A DNA stretch of 37,058 nt from Mycoplasmataceae bacterium (GTDB taxonomy: Bacteria > Bacillota_I > Bacilli_A > Mycoplasmatales > Mycoplasmoidaceae), in contig JAIRKU010000003.1 in assembly GCA_031259945.1 (NCBI GenBank), positions 1-37,058 of the forward strand. Reading direction: 5' to 3'. Made by a program: the position numbers and the translations under genes. Positions 28,272 through 36,924 of this stretch are shown here, one piece after another (positions within the stretch are counted from its first letter, which is position 1; the number at the start of each line of letters is the position of its first letter). Below the pieces are notes generated by a model. That model did not search any database and was not told where the DNA came from. It saw only the letters and a program-made list of their open reading frames with translations.

Positions 28272-28997
28272 ATGAATTATTCCATAACTGTTAGTTATGA
28301 TGGCAGTAACTTTCACGGTTGAGCTAAACAGAAAAATGTTCGCACTGTTCAAGAAGAAATTGAAAAAATTTTATCAAGAATATTTGATTTACCTATCACA
28401 ATTCATGCTTCCGGACGAACTGATGCCTTTGTTCATGCCATTGCTCAGGTATTTTCTTTTAATGTTAAAAAAACACAAATGAAAGTTTCTGCCCTATTAA
28501 TTGCATTACGTAATTTAAGCCCTAGCGATATTTATTTTGTAAAAGCAAAAGTAAATGATGGGATGTTTCATGCACGATTTCATGCCCAAAATAAAACATA
28601 TCAATATGTTATTAATAATGGTTCTTACGATGTATTTAAAAATAATTATGAGTTATTTTATCCTGATAAAATTAAATTACCATTACTAAAGAAAGGATCT
28701 AAATTATTAATTGGTAGCCATGATTTTAAATCATTTAGTACATCCGATTTAAATGACACTATTCGTAAAATTAATTACATTAGATTTAAACAAATCAATC
28801 ATCATTTATTCATAAATATCAATGGCGATGGTTTTTTACGTAATATGGTGCGCATGATTATTGGCGCCTTATTAGATTTAAATGAAGGGAAAAAGAGTCT
28901 CCTTGATATTAAAAAATTACTTGAATATCCTAAAAAAGGTAGTGCTATTTCTAAAACTAAAGCGTGTGGATTGTATTTATTAAAAGTTAATTACTAA
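28272..28997 (+). CDS. truA: tRNA pseudouridine synthase A
   Basis: 241 residues from ATG 28272, three nucleotides after the ecfT stop. It isomerises uridines 38-40 of the anticodon stem. The catalytic Asp is in S-G-R-T-D-A-F-V-H-A (family G-R-T-D-x-G-V-H-A, with Phe for Gly here), and F-H-A-R-F-H-A-Q-N-K-T-Y-Q-Y and G-D-G-F-L-R-N-M-V-R-M follow. The ecfA1-ecfA2-ecfT-truA order is the standard one in Firmicutes. An in-frame TGA near codon 17 is Trp. No clear terminator follows. Confidence 0.96.
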
Positions 28998-29015
28998 AAT
29001 AGATTTGCTGAAACA

Positions 29016-29021
29016 TATAAT
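29016..29021 (+). promoter_or_regulatory. -10 box before the decayed GDPD lipoprotein
   Basis: TATAAT lies 8 nt before ATG 29030, the same close spacing as ruvX and ecfA1. The promoter therefore survives in front of a dead gene. Confidence 0.5.
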
Positions 29022-29029
29022 AAACGTCT

Positions 29030-29947
29030 ATGAAAAGAAAATATTAATATCTTCTCTAATGTTGTTAGGAGGGGCTCCAATCATTGCCATTTTTTCAACA
29101 TAGTGTTCTATTCAATATAAACCAATATACATAACTCATCGTGATGCTTTTAAGGAAAAACGGTACCAATCCTCAATTGGATATGGATTTTGAAAATTCT
29201 CATCAAGTCTTTACAGATGCAGAACGCGTTTCTAAATTTTGAGGTCTGGAATGCAATGTCTATCTTACATCAGAAGGTAAATTTGTAATAGCCTATGATA
29301 ACAATCCTTTTGCAGATACAAACTCATCTGAATTAAAAAGGGATAAAGAGACTTATGTCAATGATGTTAAATGAAGTGATGTTTCCACCAGAAGATTAGT
29401 CCCTTCAACTAACTATCCTAATTTTAGTGAACGTTATACAACATTAACTCCATTTGAACAATATCAATATGATTTCAGCAGGGACTGAAGTGATCCGATT
29501 TATGATAATCTTAGAAGCCTAAAAGAAATTATCGAAGATATTTACCATGGTAATTACATCTTTATTTCTTTTCAAGAATCTTATATTAGAACACTCGCGC
29601 GTTATTTTCTAGATATGAATAACAAACATCGTCTACAACAATTATGTTGATATAGAGCTAATGATCCAGGCGCTAATCCAAACAGTAATACGAATTATAA
29701 GGAACTAGTAGATGGTACTAATGATTCAAACATTAAATATGATATTAGTGTCGGCGATGAAAATGCTACAAATGACATGGTTTAATACACTCATGAACAA
29801 GGGTGAAAAATAGGTATTTGAACTATTAATACAAAAATCGCGGCACAGAAATATAATTCTTGAAGAGTTAATTATTTAACAACAGATTATTACAATTTCA
29901 TAGACAAGGAAAGTAATCAACCACCAAGTTTTGACACTACTACATAA
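29030..29947 (+). pseudogene. Lipoprotein with glycerophosphodiester phosphodiesterase (GDPD) domain, multiply disrupted
   Basis: After the ATG an A-run indel shifts into a signal peptide (ILISSLMLLGG...) ending at a TAG, followed by Cys-Ser where a lipobox Cys is expected. The GDPD pattern is split over frames: T-H-R-D near the start (family H-R-G), then E-C-N-V-Y-L-T-S-E-G-K-F-V-I-A-Y-D (family E-x-D-V...T-x-D-G-x-x-V-x-x-H-D), and near the end G-I-W, T-I-N and N-Y-L-T-T-D-Y. The long central frame (29162-29810) is open with UGA Trp codons. GDPD lipoproteins release glycerol 3-phosphate from lipid deacylation products; this copy also lacks the key His-Asp residues and is dead. Confidence 0.7.
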
Positions 29948-30018
29948 ACATTATTGAATGTTTAATAAATCAATAATTGGTAGTTACGTAAAAACCATAA
30001 TAAAAATCGGTATTAATA

Positions 30019-30024
30019 TATAAT
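30019..30024 (+). promoter_or_regulatory. -10 box of the lemA-like/ispH pair
   Basis: TATAAT ends 14 nt before ATG 30039, with no SD. ispH overlaps the end of the 30039 gene, so this promoter probably serves both. Confidence 0.5.
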
Positions 30025-30038
30025 ACCAAGCTATCAAA

Positions 30039-30569
30039 ATGGCACAAACGTTTAAACATTTAAAGGTTCCTGGACATTATTGTGACAAGTTGCGTTTGTT
30101 GTTAAGTTATTTGTTAATTTATCCGCTTTTTAAAAAAAAGCGTTATCAGCAATTAGTTCAAGAAGCTATTAATTATTTACTTTTATTGAAATTTAACTTA
30201 TTGAAAATTGTTCGTTATCGCCAAAATACATTGTCAGTTTTATACATCAAATACCACGAACAATTACCGACAATTATTGAAAAATTATCAAAAAATATTA
30301 TTGAACAAGAAGTATCTTCAAATAACTTCAATGATATCGAGTTTGAGATTGAAGCTTTACAAGAAGTATTTGATTCTAATATCCATTACAATCCCAAATT
30401 AACAAAAAAATATAAGGAGATGTTAGATTTATCGTGACAAGAATACACCAATGTGGCTCAATCTTATCAATCGTGTTATGCAAATACCATCAAAAAGATT
30501 AATCATTTTCCTTGAAAATATCTAATTAAAATTTTTAATTTAATGAATTTTGAAATAGTTTCACAATAA
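30039..30569 (+). CDS. LemA-like helical protein
   Basis: 176 residues with UGA Trp codons near the end. The C-terminal part follows the LemA pattern: a conserved Y...Y-N/C-x-x-I-x-x-F-P-W-x-x-I-x-x-x-F (L-D-L-S-W-Q-E-Y-T-N..., I-K-K-I-N-H-F-P-W-K-Y-L-I-K-I-F). A hydrophobic stretch (LLSYLLIYPLF) near residues 20-30 may anchor it in the membrane. The middle is helical and charged. LemA proteins are small, membrane-linked proteins of unclear function. The similarity is confined to the C-terminal third, so the call is tentative. It overlaps ispH by one nucleotide. Confidence 0.45.
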
Positions 30570-31438
30570 TGAAAAAAATTGTTATCTTAAAGCCTTGTGG
30601 TTGTTGTTATGGGGTACGACAAGCCATCAAAAAAATTAATTCAATATGTAAAAAACATCAAAAACAAAAAATTTATTTAATAGGCTGGTTGGTCCACAAT
30701 ACTCAAATCATGCAGAAGATTAGAAATAAACATGTTATTGTTTTAAATGATAATAATCATTCAAGAATTAGTTCATTAAAAGAAATTAAAGATCATAATG
30801 CAGTAATCGTTTTTTCGGCGCATGGTACACCAATTGACGCTCTAAAATACGCTTGTCAGCGCTTTACTAATGTTTATGATTTAACTTGTCAATATGTGAA
30901 TAATAATCTTGCTATTGCGCAGAAGTTATTAAAGAAAAAATATAAAATTTTATATTATGGGAAGAAAAAACATCCCGAAACTAAAGCAATAAAATCACTT
31001 TCCAAAAATATTCATGTAATTGAATCGACAAATGATATTTCTAAAATTAACAAACAAGCCAAATATGCTTTCATTAATCAAACAACTGCGCCAACTTATT
31101 TAGTTAAAAAAATTATCAAATTAATACATCAAAAGAACTATAAAACAAAAATTATAAATACAACATGTTTGTCTACTAGACAAAGATATAGTAACATTGA
31201 AAATTTGACTAATATTGATTTTTTGTTAGTTGTAGGCGATAAGGCGTCCAATAACGCTAATCAATTATTAAATTTAGCAAAGATAAAAAAGATTAACTGT
31301 AAACTGATCCAGACAAAAAATCAAATTAATAAAAAAATGTTTAAACGAATAAACACATTAGCTATTACTAGTGCTACTTCAGTGTCCACGACAGATTTTT
31401 TAAAGATTATTGATAAAATAAAACAAAAAATGATTTAG
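30569..31438 (+). CDS. ispH: 4-hydroxy-3-methylbut-2-enyl diphosphate reductase
   Basis: 289 residues. Last enzyme of the MEP isoprenoid pathway, a [4Fe-4S] protein that makes IPP and DMAPP. The three cluster Cys are present in context: K-P-C-G-C-C-Y-G-V near residue 12, D-L-T-C-Q-Y-V, and N-T-T-C-L-S-T-R-Q. Substrate-binding motifs include V-H-N-T, S-A-H-G, H-P-E-T and A-S-N-N-A-N-Q-L. The protein is very basic and diverged but has no lost motif. It needs reduced ferredoxin or flavodoxin, and a 2[4Fe-4S] ferredoxin is encoded at 12382. Other MEP genes are not in this window. Confidence 0.92.
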   Translation: MKKIVILKPCGCCYGVRQAIKKINSICKKHQKQKIYLIGWLVHNTQIMQKIRNKHVIVLNDNNHSRISSLKEIKDHNAVIVFSAHGTPIDALKYACQRFTNVYDLTCQYVNNNLAIAQKLLKKKYKILYYGKKKHPETKAIKSLSKNIHVIESTNDISKINKQAKYAFINQTTAPTYLVKKIIKLIHQKNYKTKIINTTCLSTRQRYSNIENLTNIDFLLVVGDKASNNANQLLNLAKIKKINCKLIQTKNQINKKMFKRINTLAITSATSVSTTDFLKIIDKIKQKMI

Positions 31439-31441
31439 AGC

Positions 31442-31468
31442 GCTCCCTAAATGGAGCCAAATTTTATT
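31442..31468 (+). terminator. Weak terminator candidate after ispH
   Basis: GCTCC (31442-31446) pairs with GGAGC (31453-31457) around a 6-nt loop and is followed by an A/T-rich tail with only four consecutive T. The remaining stretch up to the tRNA at 31548 holds nothing else I can identify. Confidence 0.35.
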
Positions 31469-31547
31469 CCTTTAAAAGTATCAAGATGTATTTGGTAACT
31501 AAACTAATCAGTGATTAAAAAATAAAAGTTATGTTTTTATAGTTATT

Positions 31548-31624
31548 TGGCGCACCCGAAGAGATTCGAACTCCTGACCCCAGGTTTAGGAAACTTGTGC
31601 TCTATCCAACTGAGCTACGGATGC
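31548..31624 (-). tRNA. tRNA-Arg (anticodon CCT)
   Basis: Acceptor GCATCCG pairs with CGGGTGC with one G-T pair. The anticodon loop is TTCCTAA, giving anticodon CCT. D arm GCTCAGTTGGATAGAGC and T arm TTCGAAT are typical. Discriminator G and CCA are encoded. Confidence 0.93.
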
Positions 31625-31766
31625 ATTTAATTTGTACCATAAATTATGTTCTAATTTATTAAAACCATTACAAAATGTATTTATATTATTTCCTTAGTTA
31701 AGCATAGCTTATTTCAAAGCAAAAATGATTAAAAGAAATTAGAGAACGACTTAATCTTAGTTGAAC

Positions 31767-31772
31767 TATAAT
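31767..31772 (+). promoter_or_regulatory. -10 box of prs-rnmV
   Basis: TATAAT ends 12 nt before ATG 31785, again without an SD site. This excludes the earlier TTG at 31761 as the translation start. The stretch 31625-31766 shows no other feature. Confidence 0.6.
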
Positions 31773-31784
31773 CATAGTCAAGTT

Positions 31785-32783
31785 ATGGCAAACAATGTAT
31801 CTAAAAAAAATATCTTAATAGTAGGTTTATCAGGGGCTAAAAAAATTACTAATAGTATTTGCAAGCATTTAAATGTGCAACAAGTTCCTATGACTATTTC
31901 GCGTTTTGCTGATGGCGAAATCATGGTTAAACCAGAGGTATCAGTTCGTTATAAAGTAGTTACCGTCATTCAATCTATTTCTAAACCAGTTAATGAAAAT
32001 CTAATGGAGCTATTAATTACAATAGACGCTCTAAAAAGGGCTTCAGCGAAAATAATTAATGTCGTTATTCCATACTACGCATATGCTAGACAAGATCGCA
32101 AAACATTAGGTAGGGAACCAATAACAAGTAAATTGGTAGCTACTTTACTTGAAAGAGCCGGAGCCTCTAGAATAGCTATCATTGATATTCATAGCGAACA
32201 AACTCAAGGTTTCTTTGATATCCCCGCTGATGCTTTAAAAGCTTCTTTTATTACAGTGCGTGAAGCAATTAATAAAATTCATTGTTCTAATCTTGTAGTA
32301 GTATCACCAGATTATGGTGGCGTTAAAAGAGCTAGACAAATATCTGCTATTTTGAATCTTCCTTTAGCCATCTTAGATAAAAGACGCCCTACTCCAAATC
32401 ATGCGGAAATATCTAATATTTTGGGTGATATTAAAAATAAAAATTGTTTAATTAGTGACGATATGATTGATACAGCGGGCACAATGGTAGCTGCTTGTAA
32501 AGTGCTTAAAGATCATGGCGCAAAAAGCATTACAATTGCTGCCACCCACGGTATTTTAAGTGATCCAGCAACTGAAAGACTTTCCAAGGCTGTCAAAAAC
32601 GGCATCATTTCTGATATTTATCTAACAAATTCAATTGAATCAGTCTATGCACGCAAAATACCAAATTTACATGTTTGCGATTTAGGTAAATATTTATCAG
32701 AAATAATTAAAGTTTATTACAGTGAAAACGGTTCTGTTTCTACAGTTTACGAACACTACGCGCCTCGTCATATAATGAAATAA
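31785..32783 (+). CDS. prs: Ribose-phosphate pyrophosphokinase
   Basis: 332 residues from ATG 31785. It makes PRPP from ribose 5-phosphate and ATP for nucleotide and NAD synthesis. Signatures: R-F-A-D-G-E near residue 40, Y-A-Y-A-R-Q-D-R-K, the flexible-loop/metal region D-I-H-S-E-Q-T-Q-G-F-F, V-S-P-D-Y-G-G-V-K-R, and the PRPP loop D-D-M-I-D-T-A-G-T-M. Length fits the bacterial class I enzyme plus a short C-terminal tail. The stop overlaps the rnmV start (TAATG), so translation is likely coupled. Confidence 0.97.
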   Translation: MANNVSKKNILIVGLSGAKKITNSICKHLNVQQVPMTISRFADGEIMVKPEVSVRYKVVTVIQSISKPVNENLMELLITIDALKRASAKIINVVIPYYAYARQDRKTLGREPITSKLVATLLERAGASRIAIIDIHSEQTQGFFDIPADALKASFITVREAINKIHCSNLVVVSPDYGGVKRARQISAILNLPLAILDKRRPTPNHAEISNILGDIKNKNCLISDDMIDTAGTMVAACKVLKDHGAKSITIAATHGILSDPATERLSKAVKNGIISDIYLTNSIESVYARKIPNLHVCDLGKYLSEIIKVYYSENGSVSTVYEHYAPRHIMK

Positions 32784-33313
32784 TGAAATCATTCATTAAG
32801 GAAATTGTGGTAGTTGAAGGTAAAACCGATACGGCTAAATTAAAATCGTTATTTAATGTAGACACAATTGAAACTAATGGTAGCCGTTTATCAACAAAAA
32901 CACTTTCATTAATTCAACAGGCATCTTTAAATCGAGGTGTTATATTATTTTTAGATCCTGATGGACCAGGCGAAATGATTAGGCGGAAATTAGAACATAA
33001 TTTAATTAACTTCAAACAAGCTTTTTTAAAAAAGAAAGATATCATTGATAATAAAAAAATAGGAATTGCTGAAGCAAATAATAAATCTATTATTAATGCT
33101 CTAGCAAAAGTAATTACTTTTAACAAGAACAATGAATCGATTAGTTGACAAGAATTTATGCAACATGACTGAAATAAAGCTAAAAGAAAAATAGTTACAG
33201 ATTATTTTCAAATTACCGAATCTAATAATAAGCAACTATTTAAACGTTTAAATATGATGAACGTTAACAACGCCACTATTAAGAAAATTATTTTTTCTTA
33301 CAAGGACCATTAA
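32783..33313 (+). CDS. rnmV: Ribonuclease M5
   Basis: 176 residues. A Toprim domain opens the protein: V-V-V-E-G-K-T-D-T, then L-F-L-D-P-D-G-P-G-E-M-I-R-R-K. RNase M5 performs the last maturation step of 5S rRNA in Firmicutes and mollicutes. Length and the D-P-D-G-P-G motif exclude primase or topoisomerase. Two UGA Trp codons follow residue 121. Its 3' end overlaps by 26 nt the convergent Cys-rich peptide gene. The frequent partner ksgA is not adjacent here. Confidence 0.93.
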
Positions 33314-33398
33314 CACGACACTCACATTCTTGTGAACATGTACAATTCTCAATTGTTTCACCACATCCACAAGGGCACATTTCTTTTTCTTTTAGCAT
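33288..33398 (-). CDS. 36-aa Cys-rich, metallothionein-like peptide
   Basis: ATG 33398 follows a strong AAGGAG. The peptide has eight Cys in 36 residues, at positions 8, 10, 12, 19, 21, 25, 27 and 33, in the pattern C-P-C-G-C, C-T-C, C-E-C, then C-K-K-K. C-x-C pairs of this density are typical of metallothioneins, which bind Cu(I), Zn or Cd. I recognise no family beyond that. It is divergent from an hxlR-type regulator gene, with one shared control region, so its expression probably answers to that regulator. The end overlaps the rnmV coding region. Too short for standard gene finders. Confidence 0.65.
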   Translation of the reverse strand: MLKEKEMCPCGCGETIENCTCSQECECRVNGPCKKK

Positions 33399-33456
33399 AT
33401 TTTTATATCTCCTTAATTTTGTATCTACAAAGATATACTATCACACCGTTCCTAAA

Positions 33457-33486
33457 TGTCAAGTATGTACATTATTGTACTATAAT
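33457..33486. promoter_or_regulatory. Shared control region of the Cys-rich peptide and hxlR-type gene
   Basis: A perfect minus-strand -35 TTGACA (33462-33457) serves the peptide, with a weaker -10 (TAGTAT-like) about 16 nt on. A plus-strand TATAAT (33481-33486) serves the regulator. Between them GTACATTATTGTAC (33467-33480) is a 14-bp palindrome with two mismatches, a likely operator of the HxlR-type protein that would affect both promoters. Confidence 0.6.
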
Positions 33487-33501
33487 ACCTAAAAGGATAC
33501 T

Positions 33502-33864
33502 ATGATACATAAACAACATGATAAAAATTGCCCGGTGACAGCTACGATTAATTTAATTGGTGGTAAATACAAGCCAATTATTCTTTGATATTTAACCAAA
33601 GGACCAACAAGATATGGTGAATTAAAAAAATACATTAGTAATGCTACTGCTAAAATGCTCACTCAACAACTAAGAGAACTTGAGAAAGATAAATTAATAT
33701 CTAGAAAAGTGTATCCAATCGTTCCACCGAAAGTAGAATATAGCCTTACAAATGTTGGCAAAAGCATAAGTAATGTTATGTTTGAAATGTACAAATGAGG
33801 TAAAGCATACTTGATTAATCAAGGTGTTAAAGTTAATTGTGAAATGTACAAAGGTAGAGAATAA
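33502..33864 (+). CDS. HxlR-family transcriptional regulator
   Basis: 120 residues from ATG 33502 behind AAGGA. The HxlR/MarR-like winged helix is clear: N-C-P-V-T-A-T-I-N-L-I-G-G-K-Y-K at the start, R-Y-G-E-L-K, then L-T-Q-Q-L-R-E-L-E-K-D-K-L-I-S-R and P-P-K-V-E-Y-S-L-T-N-V-G. Cys10 occupies the position used as redox sensor in YodB/HypR-type members; a second Cys lies near the C-terminus. Two UGA Trp codons. A palindrome upstream is the probable operator. Its stop overlaps the rarA start, so rarA may be cotranscribed. Confidence 0.9.
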
Positions 33865-35096
33865 TGAAGCAACCTTTAGCTTTAATTTTAAGACCAAAAA
33901 CTATTAGTCAAATCATCGGACAATCCCATTTATTTAGTCAAAATTCCGTTATAAATCGTATGGTCAAGACTCAAAGTTTGTATTCGCTAATTTTTTATGG
34001 AGTCCCCGGCATCGGTAAAACGTCTATTGCTTTAGCCCTAGCTAATGATCTAAATATTCCGCGCATAATTTACAATGCTGTGGTTGATAAAAAAGAACAA
34101 CTGATGAATATCATAGATCTAGCTAAACGTTCTGATAAGGGATATGTTATTATTTTGGAAGAAGTACATCGCTTAAATCGTGACAAACAAGACATACTAT
34201 TACCTTTCTTAGAAAATGGTACTATACATATTTTTGCTACTACTACTGAAAACCCTTATTTTACCATTAACCCCGCTATTCGTAGCCGATGTCAAATTTT
34301 TGAATTAGTCTCATTATCTAAGAACGATGTTTTTGAAGGTTTAAAAAAAGGTTTGTCCACAATCAAACTTAACACCGAATTTAATGATGAAATATTGCAA
34401 ATGATTGCTGAGCAAACTAACGGAGATTTACGGTCAGCACTTAACATTATTGACATGTTAAATGCATTGTATGCTAATGAAGTAATTGATAAAAATACAA
34501 TAAAAGATGTAATGCAACAATCTTATGTATTATCTGCCGATTATGGTGATGAATACCATGACATTAAATCAGCAATGCATAAATCATTACTAGGAAGTGA
34601 TCCGAATGCTGCTATTTATTATTTAGCAAGATTATTAGTTGTAGGAGATATAGAATCACTATGCCGTAGATTAATTGCTATGGCATATGAAGACATTGGT
34701 TTAGCTAATCCACAATTATGTAGTCGCGTTATCGCTGCATGTAATGCTGCAAAAGAAGTGGGTTTTCCAGAATGCAAGCAAATATTTGCAGCAATTGTAA
34801 TTGAAATGTGTTTATCTCCCAAGTCAAATTCTGCGTATTTAGCCATAATGGATGCATTAGAAGATGTAAAAAATGGGAAAACTTATTCTATTCCTAAACA
34901 TATTAAAGATCAATCATATAACTCAGCTAGCAAATTAGGCAGAACTGGTTATAAATACCCCCACGATTTTAAAAACGCTTATGTTAAGCAACAATATTTA
35001 CCAAACGAGTTAATTAATAAAAAATATTACAAAGTAAATATTAACAATCCACTTGAATCAAAAATGAATGAATATTTAAATAGCATTAAAAAATAA
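33864..35096 (+). CDS. rarA: Replication-associated recombination protein A (RarA/MgsA AAA+ ATPase)
   Basis: 410 residues. It acts at stalled replication forks. R-P-K-T-I-S-Q-I-I-G-Q-S-H-L at the N-terminus, Walker A G-V-P-G-I-G-K-T, Walker B I-I-L-E-E-V-H-R (E-E-V-H where most have D-E-I-H), sensor 1 A-T-T-T-E-N-P, and arginine finger region R-S-R-C. The MgsA C-terminal domain has R-L-I-A-M-A-Y-E-D-I-G-L-A-N and ends P-N-E-L...Y-Y. ATG overlaps the hxlR-type stop. The pepD remnant begins directly after the stop. Confidence 0.93.
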   Translation: MKQPLALILRPKTISQIIGQSHLFSQNSVINRMVKTQSLYSLIFYGVPGIGKTSIALALANDLNIPRIIYNAVVDKKEQLMNIIDLAKRSDKGYVIILEEVHRLNRDKQDILLPFLENGTIHIFATTTENPYFTINPAIRSRCQIFELVSLSKNDVFEGLKKGLSTIKLNTEFNDEILQMIAEQTNGDLRSALNIIDMLNALYANEVIDKNTIKDVMQQSYVLSADYGDEYHDIKSAMHKSLLGSDPNAAIYYLARLLVVGDIESLCRRLIAMAYEDIGLANPQLCSRVIAACNAAKEVGFPECKQIFAAIVIEMCLSPKSNSAYLAIMDALEDVKNGKTYSIPKHIKDQSYNSASKLGRTGYKYPHDFKNAYVKQQYLPNELINKKYYKVNINNPLESKMNEYLNSIKK

Positions 35097-35097
35097 T

Positions 35098-36243
35098 TTT
35101 TATAAACTATATTCATACAACGTTAATATTAAAGTAAATGGAAGAACTTTAGGGGCTGATAATGGTATTGGTGTGGGTTTAATTTTATCTATTTTTGCAA
35201 ACCCAAACATAATACACGGGCCATTGGAGACATTAATTACATCTAATGAAGAAGTTGGAATGATCGGCGCTAAAAAATAAATCCTAAACTAATAAAAGGT
35301 GAATATCTATTAAATTTATATGGTGAAAACGATAAAGAAATTGTTTTCGCATGCGTTGGTAATTCAACTATAAATAGCGAACGTAAATTAAAATTTACAG
35401 TCAATAGTTTCCACAATCAATTTCTATTAAATATTACAAACTTAATTGGTGGTCATTCTGGTGTTGATATTCATAAAAATCGACTGAATGCTATCAAGAC
35501 TATTTTTGATATTATTAATTCTATTCAAAAAAAATATAAATTATCGTTTGTAGATTGTTATGGAGGAACTGTTCTAAATAGTATTCCTCAATCTGCTAGC
35601 GTAACTTTCGTTACTGATGCAAGCAAAAAAGAAATTGAAGAAATAATTTATATCTAATAAAAAAAGTTAATTCATAAATTTCCCATTGAACGAAATATGA
35701 AATTTTCAATTCGTTCACAGAAGAAATCAAAATTGATTGTACAACATCAGCAGTCAAACCAAATCATTAGTTTTTTTGCTAATATTTTTAATGGTGTTAA
35801 ATGTTTGAACAAGCAATATCAAAAAAGTCCAATCTTCTAGTAATCTCGGTAATATTCATATCACCAATAAACATTTGTGCATCGGTATATATAAGAGATT
35901 TAAACATTAAAAGAAAAATCCAATTTGATAAATTGTTTTTTCAACGATTGAATAAATTAGGTGCTAAATATAGTTGATTTGGCAGACCAGGATGAAATGA
36001 AAATTTAAAAATTTCATCATTTGCCAAAAGATTTCAAAGATATTTTAATAAAAACCTTGTTCTTACATTTGTAAACGGTGGAGTAGAACCTAAAAATTTA
36101 TTGAATCATGTGCCTAGTTTCAAGTCTGGCATTTCTTACGGCGTTAACATAACTTCACCACACAGCCAAAGTGAAAGGGTTCGATAAAATCGATAAATTT
36201 TGTTTATAAAGTATTAAAAGATTTACACAAAATGTTTAAATAA
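35098..36243 (+). pseudogene. pepD: Aminoacyl-histidine dipeptidase (PepD, M20), 5'-truncated and frameshifted
   Basis: The first recognisable piece is G-R-T-L-G-A-D-N-G-I-G-V, then P-L-E-T-L-I-T-S-N-E-E-V-G-M-I-G-A, the metal-binding region of PepD. The N-terminal 100 or so residues with the first metal His are missing. After a stop at about 35278 the frame shifts to G-G-H-S-G-V-D-I-H-K-N-R (35440-35500) and to a stop at about 35656. Another frame holds the C-terminus: Y-S-W-F-G-R-P-G-W, then N-G-G-V-E-P, T-S-P-H-S-Q-S-E, ending near 36243. A truncation and several indels make it non-functional. No intact gene lies in this stretch. Confidence 0.85.
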
Positions 36244-36251
36244 AAAAAGAA

Positions 36252-36809
36252 TTAATAATTTTTCTTAGGTAATTCTTGGAAATAAGCTTGTGGGTGAGCA
36301 CATACTGGGCAAACCATAGGAGCAGCTTTACCTACATGATGATGACCGCAGTTTTGGCATTGTCATGTAATAGAATTGGAACGTTTAAATATTCTATTAT
36401 TTTTGATGTCTTTTAATAAATCTCGATAACGTTGCTCATGAATCGCCTCAATTTTAGCGACACCTTCCATTCGAGTAGCAATATCTTCAAAGCCTTCTTC
36501 TCGCGCTACTTGCGCCATTTTTTTGTACATAGAAGACCATTCATAATGTTCGCCGCTAGCGGCATCTAATAAATTAACTGCAGTTGTGGGCATGCCGCCA
36601 TGCAAAGCTTTGAATCATAATTCTGCATGTTCTTTTTCATTCCCAGCAGTTTCTTCAAATATTTTTTGGATTTGTACATATCCATCTTTTTTGGCTTGTG
36701 ATGCATAATAGCCATATTTCATCCTAGCTTGGGATTCACCAGCAAAAGCATCTCATAAATTTTTCTCTGTTAGTGTTCCCTTTAATGATTTTTTTATTTC
36801 TTTTTTCAT
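36252..36809 (-). CDS. rbr: Rubrerythrin
   Basis: 185 residues from ATG 36809 behind AAGGA. A ferritin-like diiron domain comes first: F-A-G-E-S-Q-A-R-M-K-Y, E-T-A-G-N-E-K-E-H-A-E-L-W, E-E-G-F-E-D-I-A and E-A-I-H-E-Q-R-Y supply the Glu/His ligands. A C-terminal rubredoxin domain follows with C-Q-N-C-G and C-P-V-C. Rubrerythrin reduces hydrogen peroxide with NADH-derived electrons in anaerobes and is unusual in mollicutes. One UGA Trp precedes the rubredoxin domain, another in H-A-E-L-W. A -10 box is at 36857-36852. Confidence 0.96.
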
Positions 36810-36851
36810 ATTCAAAAATTTCCTTACGTTATCAATATATTTTTCTTAGTT

Positions 36852-36857
36852 ATTATA
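36852..36857 (-). promoter_or_regulatory. -10 box of the rubrerythrin gene
   Basis: TATAAT on the minus strand, 42 nt upstream of the start codon. I see no clear operator near it; the GTAC palindrome of the hxlR-type region is absent. Confidence 0.55.
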
Positions 36858-36897
36858 GTGAGTAATGAACATAAATTTAATGAAAATACACTTTAAC

Positions 36898-36924
36898 AGC
36901 AATTTGTAATTAGAAAGTTCGCAC
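36898..36924 (+). repeat. Terminal inverted repeat of the IS30-type element (copy 3)
   Basis: 27 bp shared exactly with 21682-21708 (opposite strand) and partly with 3488-3510. The orientation places the element to the right. The transposase stop codon (36912-36910) lies within it. Confidence 0.8.

Noticed and set aside
32914-33132. 72-codon frame antisense to rnmV
   Set aside because: It mirrors the conserved Toprim domain of RNase M5 and has no start signals.
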